Source: Candidatus Hydrogenedentota bacterium
Lineage (GTDB): Bacteria; Hydrogenedentota; Hydrogenedentia; Hydrogenedentales; CAILVY01
Direction of reading: 5' to 3'
Assembly (NCBI GenBank): GCA_029565395.1
Contig: JAKQOG010000189.1
Location: 36,855-100,854 of the forward strand
DNA length: 64,000 nt
Position 1 is the first letter of the stretch, and every line of letters starts with the position of its first letter. Shown here in pieces: positions 25,826 through 35,061 of this stretch. Under the pieces are notes generated by a model. That model searched no databases, was not told where the DNA came from, and saw nothing but the letters and a program-made list of their open reading frames with translations. Made by a program: the position numbers and the translations under genes.

Positions 25826-28342
25826 ATGCATCATCATGCTTTTGTATTCACACTCATTCTTATGACAGTGGCTGTTTCTGTAATGGCTCAACCGTCCCAG
25901 GAAACCTCCCAACCCATTCAGGGAACCTGGAATTTTTCGGACGGCGCGGAATTTCCGGGGGCAAAAGGCGCCATGACCACCGAGGCCAAGGGGATCGTGC
26001 ATCTGACTTACGACTTTCGGGGCGGGGGAAACTATGTCGGCGCATATTGCGAGCTCTCCACACCCGCCTCGATAAAAACGCTGACCTTCGATGTGAAATG
26101 TCCAGGGGACGCACGCTTTACCGTGCGTGTGACCGATGCATCGGGTCAATGTTTTCAGAAAAGCGTTAACGCCCCCGGCGGATGGCAAACCGCCGCATGC
26201 GATATGAACGGCTGGACCGGCCATTGGGGTGGGCCGAATGACGGAATTCTCCATCAACCCATCCATACCGTCGGAGTTCTCCTGGAGAATAGTGAGTTTG
26301 CCAAAGCGCAAGGAGAAGTGTTGATCAGAAATGCGAAGATCGAAATATTCGATAAAACACCGGAACCGGGACTTCCCGATACACTATCGGGCGAATACGT
26401 GGTAACCGCGTTTGAAAATAACGCGGGTTTTGGTGTTTCAGGCCCCAGCACCCTGAAGGATGGTGTTTGGACTATCGACTTCAGCGCAGGGGCCGAGGCC
26501 CAACTTCATCATTCCCTTTCCATGTTCGGAAAACCGGATGAAATTTCCCTCCGCGTCAGCGGCGGTCAACCAGGAAACCGGCTTAAAATACGCATCGATT
26601 CTCATTTTCAAACCTTTGAACGCGAATTCGGTCAACTAAATGGAACTGAGCAAGTATTCGCCGCTCCGCCACCTCCGGAAGGCTGGCGATTGCTGGGCAT
26701 TGATGAAAAGAATGTCTCGTATCCCTTGCGGATCGCCACGCTGATCGCCGAACGCGGCGAGGGGCCTGCCCAGCCCTCCGCCATCCGTTTACACGAACTC
26801 CGCTGCAAAACCAACATACCCAGCAGTAAAGCCATCACCTTGCTGGCAAGAAATGAGCCCGGAGAAACAGCAGCGGAAAAACGCAGACTGGCTTTTACCT
26901 GTGATGCATGGAATCTGCTGGATCACAACGTCGAAGGAACGCTTTTCATCATCGTCAAGGATTGGGAGGATCAGGTGCTTCATATGGAACAGAAGCCCTG
27001 GACTCTGCCCGCGCGTGGTACAAAGGTTGAATGCCAAACTGGAGCCGCCATTCCCAGTTCATTAAACTATGCTGAAGCGGAATTCCGGTTCGAGGCTGCG
27101 GGCCTGGAAACAGCCTCTGCGCAGACGGCCTATGTCAAACCGCTGGAGACAGCGGGCGATCCGGCATTGAAGCCGGAATCCCCCTGGGGCATGGGGGTAT
27201 ATCTTTACCGCTATGGCGATTCGCCCGACGGCTATGCGCGCATGGATCGCGCGGCGGCCCTTGCACAGGCAGCGGGCGTCAAATGGTCCCGGGAAGAATT
27301 CAGTTGGGCCAGCACCGAACCACAACGCGGAACATTCGACTTTCACTATTACGATCAAGTCGTGGACACCGCGCACCGGCACGGCATCAGCGTGTACGGC
27401 TTGCTTTCGTATTGGAGCACCTGGACCAATGCATACACGGAAGAAGGTGTAAACGATTTTGCGGTGTGGGCCCGGGCGGTCGTACACCACTTCAAAGATC
27501 GTATCAAGCATTGGGAAGTCTACAACGAACCGAATATCTTTTTCTGGTCCGGACCGAAAGAGCTGTATCCGGTGCTGGTGAAAAAATGTTATGAAGCCAT
27601 TAAGGCCGAAGATCCGGAAGCACAGGTATTGGCGATCAGCACGGCGGGCGTGGACAAGAAATTCATCCGGCAATGCCTGAATGCCGGTGCGCCGTTTGAT
27701 ATTCTGACCATTCATCCGTATCGCCAACATCTCGCGGAGGAATCGTTCATCCGGGAAATGCAAAGCACCGCCAAACTCGTGGGCAACCGCCCCGTGTGGA
27801 TTACTGAAATGGGCTGGAGCACGCATGTAGGCAATGTGGATGAGCGAAAACAAGCCTTGTTACTGGCGCGTGCGTATCTTTCTGCAGTGGCCTCCGGCGC
27901 CGTGCAGAACATCAGTTGGTACGACTTCCGCAATGACGGCCACGACCCCTTCTACTTCGAATCGAATTTTGGCGTGGTGCGCGAAGACATGACCCCAAAA
28001 CCCGCGTACCGCGCCCTGGCCACGCTCTGCACTACCTTGGCGCACGGCGCGCCGGTCACGCCGCACAAATCCACGGACGGCATATACGCCCTTGAAATGG
28101 GCGGGAATTGGGCACTCTGGACGTCTAAATCGCCACGGACCATTCTGTGCAAGGTGAAGAAGGTCCCTGTAAAAGTAATCAATATGATGGGTGAAACCTT
28201 ATTTCAAACGGAGGGCAAATCAACTATGAAAATCCCCCTGAGGCCGGGATACCCCGTCTTCATTACAGGTGGGCAGTGCCACATAAAAGCCTTAAAAACG
28301 TCCGGCCCCCAACATCAGGCCGATACTATCATCCGGTTCTAA
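25826..28342 (+). CDS. Secreted clan GH-A glycoside hydrolase
   Basis: This 838-aa protein has a signal peptide (MHHHAFVFTLILMTVAVSVMA). Two beta-sandwich-like regions occupy the first 450 residues or so. A TIM barrel follows with WSREEFSWASTEPQRG, the acid/base Glu in HWEVYNEPN, IHPY, and the nucleophile Glu in WITEMGWST. This NEP/TEMG pair places it in clan GH-A (GH39/GH5-like). It likely degrades a plant or algal polysaccharide outside the cytosol. GGAGG lies before the ATG at 25826. A small C-terminal beta domain completes it. Confidence 0.82.
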   Translation: MHHHAFVFTLILMTVAVSVMAQPSQETSQPIQGTWNFSDGAEFPGAKGAMTTEAKGIVHLTYDFRGGGNYVGAYCELSTPASIKTLTFDVKCPGDARFTVRVTDASGQCFQKSVNAPGGWQTAACDMNGWTGHWGGPNDGILHQPIHTVGVLLENSEFAKAQGEVLIRNAKIEIFDKTPEPGLPDTLSGEYVVTAFENNAGFGVSGPSTLKDGVWTIDFSAGAEAQLHHSLSMFGKPDEISLRVSGGQPGNRLKIRIDSHFQTFEREFGQLNGTEQVFAAPPPPEGWRLLGIDEKNVSYPLRIATLIAERGEGPAQPSAIRLHELRCKTNIPSSKAITLLARNEPGETAAEKRRLAFTCDAWNLLDHNVEGTLFIIVKDWEDQVLHMEQKPWTLPARGTKVECQTGAAIPSSLNYAEAEFRFEAAGLETASAQTAYVKPLETAGDPALKPESPWGMGVYLYRYGDSPDGYARMDRAAALAQAAGVKWSREEFSWASTEPQRGTFDFHYYDQVVDTAHRHGISVYGLLSYWSTWTNAYTEEGVNDFAVWARAVVHHFKDRIKHWEVYNEPNIFFWSGPKELYPVLVKKCYEAIKAEDPEAQVLAISTAGVDKKFIRQCLNAGAPFDILTIHPYRQHLAEESFIREMQSTAKLVGNRPVWITEMGWSTHVGNVDERKQALLLARAYLSAVASGAVQNISWYDFRNDGHDPFYFESNFGVVREDMTPKPAYRALATLCTTLAHGAPVTPHKSTDGIYALEMGGNWALWTSKSPRTILCKVKKVPVKVINMMGETLFQTEGKSTMKIPLRPGYPVFITGGQCHIKALKTSGPQHQADTIIRF

Positions 28343-28459
28343 ACCGAATATCTCACCAACTGTTGTGTGCGTTTGTCAGTGCGAGTTCTCCACCCGTCAG
28401 AGCGCCGAGGTGAATCGGTGAGAGACACCTGAATGCACCCATGCGCTTTTGGTATCACA

Positions 28460-28800
28460 TTTTTCCCCGCAGGGGATGGATAACTCAGCCCAGACATTTT
28501 ATGGGTCACATGCAACATTTTAGAATGGATTATTCCCATGGTTTTCCACAAGACGCAAATAAACAGGGGTAAGCGCTTCACAACCCTGGGTATGTAATAC
28601 CACTCTGCATAATCACCGCTCTCAAAATTCCGAAGGAATTTAACAACTCAGCCCGTGGATACGTGAAGCGCCATCGTTGGGGGAATAATGAAATCCTTTT
28701 CGAGTTTTGATATGTTGGTGCAAACGGTGCGCAGGAGCAATATCCCAACGGGATTAATTATTTTTAGCCCAGGATTGCGCTTCGCTACCCTGGGTTAAGG
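28460..28800. repeat. Cluster of degenerate family-1 palindromes upstream of RAYT
   Basis: Several decayed units occur in 28343-28846. Examples are CCCCGCAGGGGATGGATAAC, AAGCGCTTCACAACCCTGGG, and the well-kept CCCAGG (28768-28773) paired with CCCTGGG (28788-28794) around ATTGCGCTTCGCTA. No gene is supported in this 504-base gap. Confidence 0.6.
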
Positions 28801-28810
28801 TTCATTCTCA

Positions 28811-29339
28811 AACCTACCCTGTAAGGGTTGGATAAAGGAGGCGCGTATGTCACAGTCGTTGTCACGGATCTATATTCATGTCATTTTTTCCACAAAGGAA
28901 CGCAGGCCGTTTTTCCCGGACTGTCATCTGCGGCGGGAGATGCATGCCTATCTTGCTTCGGTGTTCGCTAATCATAGTTCTCCAGCATTTTTAGTGGGTG
29001 GGGTCGAGGATCACGTTCACGTTCTATGTGATTTTTCACGGACATATGCCCTATCGGAAGTTATCAAGGAAGTGAAACGCGTATCGTCGATATGGATAAA
29101 AACGAAGGGACCGGAATTTTCCAAATTTCACTGGCAGGCGGGCTATGGGGCATTTTCGGTAAGTCACTCGAATGTGGGTAGAGTGAGGGCGTATATCATG
29201 AATCAGGAGGAACACCACCGCAAGATTAGTTTTCAGGATGAGTTTCGGAAGTTTTTAAAGAAGCATGCCATCGAATATGATGAACGCTATGTGTGGGACT
29301 GAATGTTCGGGATTTTAGGCAACCCTTTCAGGGTAGGTT
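28811..29339 (+). mobile_element. RAYT-carrying element with short terminal inverted repeats
   Basis: AACCTACCCTGTAAGGGTT at 28811-28829 and AACCCTTTCAGGGTAGGTT at 29321-29339 are reverse complements at 18 of 19 bases and bracket the transposase gene. The same short end also begins the transposase-less repeats at 16407 and 42938. The arrangement supports a RAYT with its mobilised REP/BIME-like palindromes. Whether the ends are true cleavage sites is inference. Confidence 0.6.
28847..29302 (+). CDS. REP-associated tyrosine transposase (Y1/IS200-like)
   Basis: This 151-aa Y1-type HUH transposase has the metal-binding pair DHVHVL (H56, H58) and a catalytic Tyr in RAYIMNQEEHH (Y116). The ribosome binding site AAAGGAGG lies just upstream. 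The size and motifs match IS200/IS605 TnpA and RAYT proteins, which cut and join single-stranded DNA at small hairpins. The gene appears intact. Nearby and distant copies of the hairpin-rich repeat it presumably recognises occur across the window, including one that supplies the end of the next gene. Confidence 0.88.
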   Translation: MSQSLSRIYIHVIFSTKERRPFFPDCHLRREMHAYLASVFANHSSPAFLVGGVEDHVHVLCDFSRTYALSEVIKEVKRVSSIWIKTKGPEFSKFHWQAGYGAFSVSHSNVGRVRAYIMNQEEHHRKISFQDEFRKFLKKHAIEYDERYVWD

Positions 29340-29402
29340 CATTAGGGGATCTTGACCCAGGGTAGCGCTTCGCGCAACCCTAGGCTGGAATTAATTATCC
29401 CC
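29321..29402. repeat. Family-1 composite repeat unit
   Basis: It has the three-stem order seen at 16407 and 42938. Forty consecutive bases (29328-29367) are identical to 42944-42983, through the CCCAGGGTAGCG core. It ends with ATTAATTATCCCCGTTGGGGA. Confidence 0.7.
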
Positions 29403-29409
29403 GTTGGGG

Positions 29410-29460
29410 AATAGGGTAGTTATTAGGGGCGGTCCAATACCTAGGGTAGCGCTACGCGTA
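29410..29460. repeat. Partial family-1 repeat overlapping a gene end
   Basis: The sequence AATAGGGTAGTTATTAGGGG followed by ACCTAGGGTAGCGCTACGCG has the left half of a family-1 unit. Its core overlaps the last codons and the stop of the GH20-like gene read on the minus strand. Confidence 0.55.
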
Positions 29461-31522
29461 ATGCCGTTGCCTTTTCGCGACAGGGCACGCTGGTGTAGGT
29501 GAATCGCTTCACAAGATCTTGGAATCCATCATTGTTGCGGTCTTCGGCAAGCCAGAGACGTTTGAAATCGGTTTGCAGAGTCTCAAATTCCGTGGCAACG
29601 GTATCAAGATCATCCGCCGCCTGCTTCCGGGGCACGGTGGCGTCGTTATAATGTCCCAATGCCAGCAGTTTATGGCCCAAGGCGACATAATACCGCACGC
29701 CAAAGATCCACTGCTCATAATTTTCCTGGTTGCGCCGAACCTTCGCGGATTGCGCATGAAGCGTGGCAAGCGCCGGAGACGCCCGATCAAGAATCTTTTG
29801 GCCCACCGCCGCCGGGTCCGCGATGCGCGTGATCTCCGCATGGGTGAACGGGTCGTGAACAAATTCCCAAATGAACGAAGTGGATACTTCCGTCTCTTTG
29901 CCGTCTTTATCCCGCACCTTAATCAATAAGGCATTCACATCGCTTGCGCGTTCCATCGCGCGCACCGCGGCGTCGTCCGGCAAGCCATATACAATTCGCG
30001 CATAGGCCTTGCGGAAATATTCGCGATCTAAATTTCCGCCGTTCCAGGCACAGGCCCCGTGATACACAAAAGGAAGCCATTCCTCGCCCACAAAGTGAAA
30101 ATGCCCGGCATCGCCCCAGTCCGTCGTTATACTGCCCGACGCTCCATGCTGAACACCCCGCGACACCTCCAAATCCGAAAATTCCGCCGCCTTGTTCACC
30201 CACGGTGTCAACCACACATGACTGTAAATCCACGGCTGGGCAAAGAACTCGAAGCCCTTTTCATGCAACCGCGGGAAATCCTTTTCCCAGGCCGGCTGAT
30301 ACGGCCCCCCAGCGCAATAATAACTGCCGATAATGATATCCTTGGGCAACAGATCGAGTTTGGGCCCCATGCCTGCAAGATGGCCCTGACTGTCCAGCGG
30401 CCCCTGCGTGATCATCAGCCGCCTATTATGTTTTTTCACCTCATCATTCAGTTGAAGAACATACTTGAACACAAGGTCCGTGACTTGTTCGAGGGTGATT
30501 CCTTCTTTTTGGAGGTCATCGATATCAATTTCCGTGATATCGATGTTGAACAATTCGCCGGGAAAGGTTTCGCACAACTCACCGATCATGGCGCAAACCA
30601 TTTGCACCGCTTCCGGTTTGCGAATATCGAAGGTCATAATCCAGGGCATATTCTCGGAGGGGCCAATCCGCAAATGCTGATACTGCGGCTTGCTCAGGAT
30701 GTGATAAGAATGCCCCAGCCCTTGAAACAGCGGATGCACTTCCACCCCCAGCCGCGCGGCATGCGCCGACCATTCTTTTCCTTCCTCCGGCGTCAACCCT
30801 TCCGGCGGTGAGATATCCGGGAACGCTTTGTATTTGTATACATGCTCCAGATAAAACTCCATCTGGTTCATTTTCGCCCATGCGCACACTTCCGACAATT
30901 TTTTTAATGTTTCAAGCTTTGGAACTTGCCCGCGCGAAATGTCTTGTTGGATTCCCCGGTATTTCAGCGACGGCCAATCATATATAGTCATACCCGGCAG
31001 CAAGGTGCGATCCGTTGCGATCTGCGCCAGCGTCGTTACACCATAACGCAACCCCGCCAAAGACCGCGCCGCCAATGTAATGCCCGCGTGATTAATCACC
31101 AGAGCATAACCTTGTTCTACATGCAGGTCTCCCGGCATATCCCCAGTTTTCGCCAAGATCATGATTTTTTTAGCCTCTTCCCCCAGCACAAGATCAATCA
31201 CAGGGCCTTCAGTGTAATCCGTACCAACAGACAGTTCTACACCCAATGCCACTGCAAGCCGTGCTGCGGCCCATTGTGCGAGTTCGCTTGTCTGTTGGTT
31301 TTCCGGCTTAATCGAAATGCCCTTGGCGGAAGTAATATCGAAAGAAACCCCGGGGAGCGCTTGAACCACTTTGGGTTGAGCCAAAATCCAGGTATCCAGC
31401 GAAGTCAATGTCTTACTTACTTCTTCCGCAGTGTTTTGAACACTTTCCTGCGCAGGTATCGGCGCCGTAAAACAAGCGGAAATCAAAAAAAGGCTTATGA
31501 TTGTGCAATGATTTCTTGTCAT
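29441..31522 (-). CDS. Secreted GH20-like glycoside hydrolase
   Basis: This 693-aa protein (start at 31522, GGGAGG upstream) has a signal peptide (TIISLFLISACFTAPIPA). A GH20 N-terminal-like domain leads into a TIM barrel (YDWPSLKYRGIQQDISRGQVP, HPLFQGLGHSYHIL). Where GH20 enzymes have the catalytic HxGGDE, this protein reads NIDITEID. The Glu may be retained but the Asp is not obvious. It may be a divergent hexosaminidase or another barrel hydrolase. The last residues (LRVALP and stop) are encoded by repeat DNA, so the original C-terminus may have been altered. Confidence 0.7.
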   Translation of the reverse strand: MTRNHCTIISLFLISACFTAPIPAQESVQNTAEEVSKTLTSLDTWILAQPKVVQALPGVSFDITSAKGISIKPENQQTSELAQWAAARLAVALGVELSVGTDYTEGPVIDLVLGEEAKKIMILAKTGDMPGDLHVEQGYALVINHAGITLAARSLAGLRYGVTTLAQIATDRTLLPGMTIYDWPSLKYRGIQQDISRGQVPKLETLKKLSEVCAWAKMNQMEFYLEHVYKYKAFPDISPPEGLTPEEGKEWSAHAARLGVEVHPLFQGLGHSYHILSKPQYQHLRIGPSENMPWIMTFDIRKPEAVQMVCAMIGELCETFPGELFNIDITEIDIDDLQKEGITLEQVTDLVFKYVLQLNDEVKKHNRRLMITQGPLDSQGHLAGMGPKLDLLPKDIIIGSYYCAGGPYQPAWEKDFPRLHEKGFEFFAQPWIYSHVWLTPWVNKAAEFSDLEVSRGVQHGASGSITTDWGDAGHFHFVGEEWLPFVYHGACAWNGGNLDREYFRKAYARIVYGLPDDAAVRAMERASDVNALLIKVRDKDGKETEVSTSFIWEFVHDPFTHAEITRIADPAAVGQKILDRASPALATLHAQSAKVRRNQENYEQWIFGVRYYVALGHKLLALGHYNDATVPRKQAADDLDTVATEFETLQTDFKRLWLAEDRNNDGFQDLVKRFTYTSVPCREKATALRVALP

Positions 31523-31675
31523 GGCAATCCGACCTCCCTCTTTTAATGCATAACAACGCATTCTTCGTTTTCAATACCCTATTTAACCACCGGTCACGTT
31601 CATATGAATCACACCAGCCAAGTCAGTATACTGAATCCGCACAAAAAAAGCTTGAAACAAAATGAGGAGACAGCA

Positions 31676-33364
31676 ATGTTTTTCATTCATCGCTTTTTGG
31701 CCACATTTTTTGCCTTGGGAATGACTTCTGTTGCCTTAGCTGGCCCCCTTCCTGCCGTGCATTGGAAGCTCTTGGAAGATGGTCAGGATAGTTCGGGGAA
31801 AGCCTGTCACCTGGAAAACCATGGGGTCGAATTTAATGCGGCCGTTCCAGATGGAAGCCGGGCCGCGCGATTCGATGGCCGTTCCGCGTTTCTGGAGGCG
31901 CCCAATCATAGTTCCCCCCAATTTGGTCCCGGTGATTTTACAGTATCCCTGTGGGTATATACCAAGGATGCACTGGATGACACCCTTGGCGATCTGTTGA
32001 GCACGTATGACCCGGCAACCCGCACAGGACTCAATCTCAGCATTTTAACCTGTACCGGCGTGTCGAATTCGCAACCCAATTATCGAAATCTCCATTTTGG
32101 CATCGACAAGGGAACGGAGGTAGACCAGTGGAGCGATTGTGGACGCCCGGGCAACGCTATATTCATTTTCGGGATGGTCGTTCATGAAGGGGCACTATAC
32201 GCGGCAACCTGCGAATCCGGTGTGGGGGAATCCGGGCATGTCTATCGGTACGAAGGCGGCGCCTCCTGGACCGACTGCGGCAGTCCCGGCTCCAGCAACT
32301 CCATAGGCGCATTGGCTGTATACAACGGTGCACTCTATGCGGGCGCTTCTTGGTATGACACGACGGGTTCAGCCCTGGAGGCGTCCCCCAATACCACCCC
32401 CGGCGGAACCATCTACCGCTACGACGGCGGGAAACAATGGGTTGATTGTGGGAGCCTGGAGAATCCCGAAACCGGCAAGGCGATTACCATCGGCGGCCTG
32501 ACGGTATTCAACGGGAAATTGTATGCCACCACGCTGAAAAAAGATGGCTTTGGACTGTATCGCTACGAGGGTAGCGCCACTTGGGCCTACTGTGGAAATC
32601 CGGGACGCCGAGTGCTGAACCCCAGTGTGTTCAACGGCAGCATGTACATGGTTTCTTACGACGCCCCCGGCGGCCCGTTCCGCTATGATGGCGCCAACTG
32701 GTCATACGTCGGCGGCACCATTAATCCCCCCATAGATCAGGACTATTCTTTCGCCGTGTATGGCGGCCAGTTGCACGTCTCCACCTGGCCTAAAGCGTAT
32801 GTGTACCGTATGAACGAAAATTTCACCTGGACCCCCTGCGGGAAACCCGGCGAAGAAAATGAAAGCATGGGCATGATGACCTACAACGGCAAATTGTATG
32901 TTGGGACTTTACCCTCTGCGCGGGTTTACCGTTATGACGATGCAGATAAATGGACGCCCATAGGCCAACAACTCGACACCTCTGAGGGAAAATACCGGCG
33001 GGCGTGGTCCATGGCGATCTTTCAGGGAAAACTGTTCTGCGGAACCCTTCCCTCCGGAAAAATCTTTTGCATGGAAGCAGGAAAAAATGTCACATGCGAC
33101 GTTGCCCTGAAACCCGGCTGGCGGCATATTGCCGCGGTACGCGAATCCGACCGCCTGCGGTTGTTCATTGATGGGCAACCCGTAGCCGAAAGCACAAAGA
33201 GCGACTCAACGAAATATGACCTTGCCACGGACCAGCCGTTACGGATAGGCTCCGGCGCGGGCGATTATTTTTATGGGTGGATGAAGGATCTTCGCATATA
33301 CGAAACAGCCTTGCGGGAACAAGAAATAACCGCTCTCTGCAACGAACAACGCCCTTCCCCATAA
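31676..33364 (+). CDS. Secreted LamG/kelch-like protein
   Basis: This 562-aa exported protein has a signal peptide (MFFIHRFLATFFALGMTSVALA). It is followed by a split concanavalin/LamG fold (HLENHGVEFNAAVPDGSRAARFDGRSAF ... LYDGQ-like RLFIDGQPVAE near the end). Between these halves are repeated kelch-like blades with patterns such as VYNGALYAG, FNGKLYATT, YNGKLYVGTLPSARVYRYDD. A beta-propeller apparently inserted into a LamG fold suggests binding of glycans or proteins outside the cell. The start at 31676 follows GAGGAGA. No enzyme active site is visible. Confidence 0.75.
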   Translation: MFFIHRFLATFFALGMTSVALAGPLPAVHWKLLEDGQDSSGKACHLENHGVEFNAAVPDGSRAARFDGRSAFLEAPNHSSPQFGPGDFTVSLWVYTKDALDDTLGDLLSTYDPATRTGLNLSILTCTGVSNSQPNYRNLHFGIDKGTEVDQWSDCGRPGNAIFIFGMVVHEGALYAATCESGVGESGHVYRYEGGASWTDCGSPGSSNSIGALAVYNGALYAGASWYDTTGSALEASPNTTPGGTIYRYDGGKQWVDCGSLENPETGKAITIGGLTVFNGKLYATTLKKDGFGLYRYEGSATWAYCGNPGRRVLNPSVFNGSMYMVSYDAPGGPFRYDGANWSYVGGTINPPIDQDYSFAVYGGQLHVSTWPKAYVYRMNENFTWTPCGKPGEENESMGMMTYNGKLYVGTLPSARVYRYDDADKWTPIGQQLDTSEGKYRRAWSMAIFQGKLFCGTLPSGKIFCMEAGKNVTCDVALKPGWRHIAAVRESDRLRLFIDGQPVAESTKSDSTKYDLATDQPLRIGSGAGDYFYGWMKDLRIYETALREQEITALCNEQRPSP

Positions 33365-33406
33365 CAGGGCTTTATCCGGAAAATTATCCTCAACGGCCGA
33401 TGATGT

Positions 33407-35023
33407 TTATTTATCCAAGGCCCGGTAATGAACTCCCAACGCGTCCAGACGCATCACATGTGCTTTCAACCGCGCCAGGAAGTCTTCGTAATTACGCTGG
33501 GCCTGCGGAGTCCACGCCGCTTCCGCCAAGGCACACGCGCGCGGGAACGCCATGTATTCCGCATAGTCCGGCGTGGCGATATATTCGCCCCACACTTGGC
33601 CCTGAGTTCCCAATACGTGCTTCAGCGCTTCGGGCTCAAGATCGATGGACATCGGGTCAAATCCATACACCTTTTCCAGCGGGAGATTGCCACCAATTGC
33701 CAAAGGCTCCTTTTCCTTTTTACCCTGGTAATAATCGAAATAGGTGTACGTGGTAGGCGCCATCACCACATCGTTGCCGGCCTTGGCCGCCTCAACCGCC
33801 TTTTCGATTCCGCGCCATGCCATAACCGTGGCGTCCTTCCCCAGGCCGCCCTCCAGAATCTCATCCCAGCCAATCAGCTTGCGGCCCTTGCTCTTTAGAA
33901 ATTCATTCATCCGCGCAATGAAATAGCTCTGCATCTTCGCTTCGTCCGGAATGCCCAACTCTTTCATCCGCTTCTGAACCGCCTCGCTGGCTTTCCATTG
34001 ATCTTTCACCGCCTCATCACCGCCAATATGAATATACGTGCCCGGAAAAATATCCACCACCTCGGCCAGCACATCCTGCAAGAACAAAATGGTGTGTTCT
34101 TCGACGTTGAAAATATTCTTGTTCACGCCCCATGAAGTATGTACGGGGAGTTGTTCGCTCAGATTGCCAAGTTCAGGATAGGATGCAATGGCGGCTTGCG
34201 CATGCCCCGGCATCTCAATCTCGGGCAGGATCGTAATATGCCGTTCCGCGGCATAGACCACCAGTTCGCGAAGGTCGTCCTGGGTATAGAAGCCGCCATG
34301 GCGTTTACCATCAAACGTCTGGTTGTTTTTGCCGGAATGCCCAACCAACGTTTCCTTGCGCCACGCCCCCACTTCCGTCAGTTTTGGGTATTTCTTGATC
34401 TCGATGCGCCACCCCTGGTCATCCGTCAAGTGTAAATGCAACCGGTTCATCTTATGAACAGCCAGCGTATCGATGAATTTCTTGATGAATTCCTTCGGCA
34501 AGAAGTGACGGGCCGTGTCAAGCATCATCCCCCGCCACGCAAAACGCGGGTAATCTTCAATCGCCATCGAGGGTATTTTCCACGATTGCTTTTCCACCTT
34601 ACTGGAATTGAATATCGCTGGTGGAAGCAACTGCCGGAGCGTCTGCACGCCGTTGAACAACCCCGCGGAAGTGGCCGCGGAAAGCGCCACGCCTTCTTTC
34701 CCAACCGTCAACCGGTAACCTTCTTCACCTAATTTTACATCTTCGATCTGCAAGTAAATGGCGTTGGCGGGTGCATCAGATACTGCATTCACGGGCAAGG
34801 CATAGCCGGTGGCTGGGCGCAATACGGAGGCCAGATAGGCAGCCGTTTTCTCCCCTTCCGAATTTCCGGTCTGAAACACGATCTGAGTCTGCTCATTGAG
34901 TTCGAAATACCCCTTGCTTTGTTCCATCTTCACCGGGGCGGGAAGTATGGTGATATCCGCTTTATTGGCCGCCATCAGACTTTCCCCGGCAGCCACGCAT
35001 AGAAAAACACTCATTAAAAACAT
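33407..35023 (-). CDS. GH20 beta-N-acetylhexosaminidase
   Basis: This 538-aa exported GH20 enzyme has a short hydrophobic leader, the N-terminal Glycohydro_20b domain (ITILPAPVKMEQSKGYF), RGMMLDTARHFLPKEFIK, HLHLTDDQGWRIEIKKYP and the catalytic pair in HIGGDEAV. Later segments GWDEILEGG and MAWRG also fit. It should remove terminal GlcNAc or GalNAc from glycans in the periplasm or outside the cell. The start is taken as ATG 35023 with AGGTGG upstream; a GTG at 35032 is possible. It neighbours the LysE-like gene, which is likely unrelated. Confidence 0.9.
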   Translation of the reverse strand: MFLMSVFLCVAAGESLMAANKADITILPAPVKMEQSKGYFELNEQTQIVFQTGNSEGEKTAAYLASVLRPATGYALPVNAVSDAPANAIYLQIEDVKLGEEGYRLTVGKEGVALSAATSAGLFNGVQTLRQLLPPAIFNSSKVEKQSWKIPSMAIEDYPRFAWRGMMLDTARHFLPKEFIKKFIDTLAVHKMNRLHLHLTDDQGWRIEIKKYPKLTEVGAWRKETLVGHSGKNNQTFDGKRHGGFYTQDDLRELVVYAAERHITILPEIEMPGHAQAAIASYPELGNLSEQLPVHTSWGVNKNIFNVEEHTILFLQDVLAEVVDIFPGTYIHIGGDEAVKDQWKASEAVQKRMKELGIPDEAKMQSYFIARMNEFLKSKGRKLIGWDEILEGGLGKDATVMAWRGIEKAVEAAKAGNDVVMAPTTYTYFDYYQGKKEKEPLAIGGNLPLEKVYGFDPMSIDLEPEALKHVLGTQGQVWGEYIATPDYAEYMAFPRACALAEAAWTPQAQRNYEDFLARLKAHVMRLDALGVHYRALDK

Positions 35024-35061
35024 TCTGTCCACCTGTGCCTTTCATCTTCTTGTTGCTGTGC

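Noticed and set aside
28339-28581. 80-aa minus-strand ORF
   Set aside because: Lies in degenerate palindromic repeats with no ribosome binding site or homology that I recognise.
30059-30811. 250-aa plus-strand ORF
   Set aside because: Antisense to the GH20-like gene with no recognisable motifs.
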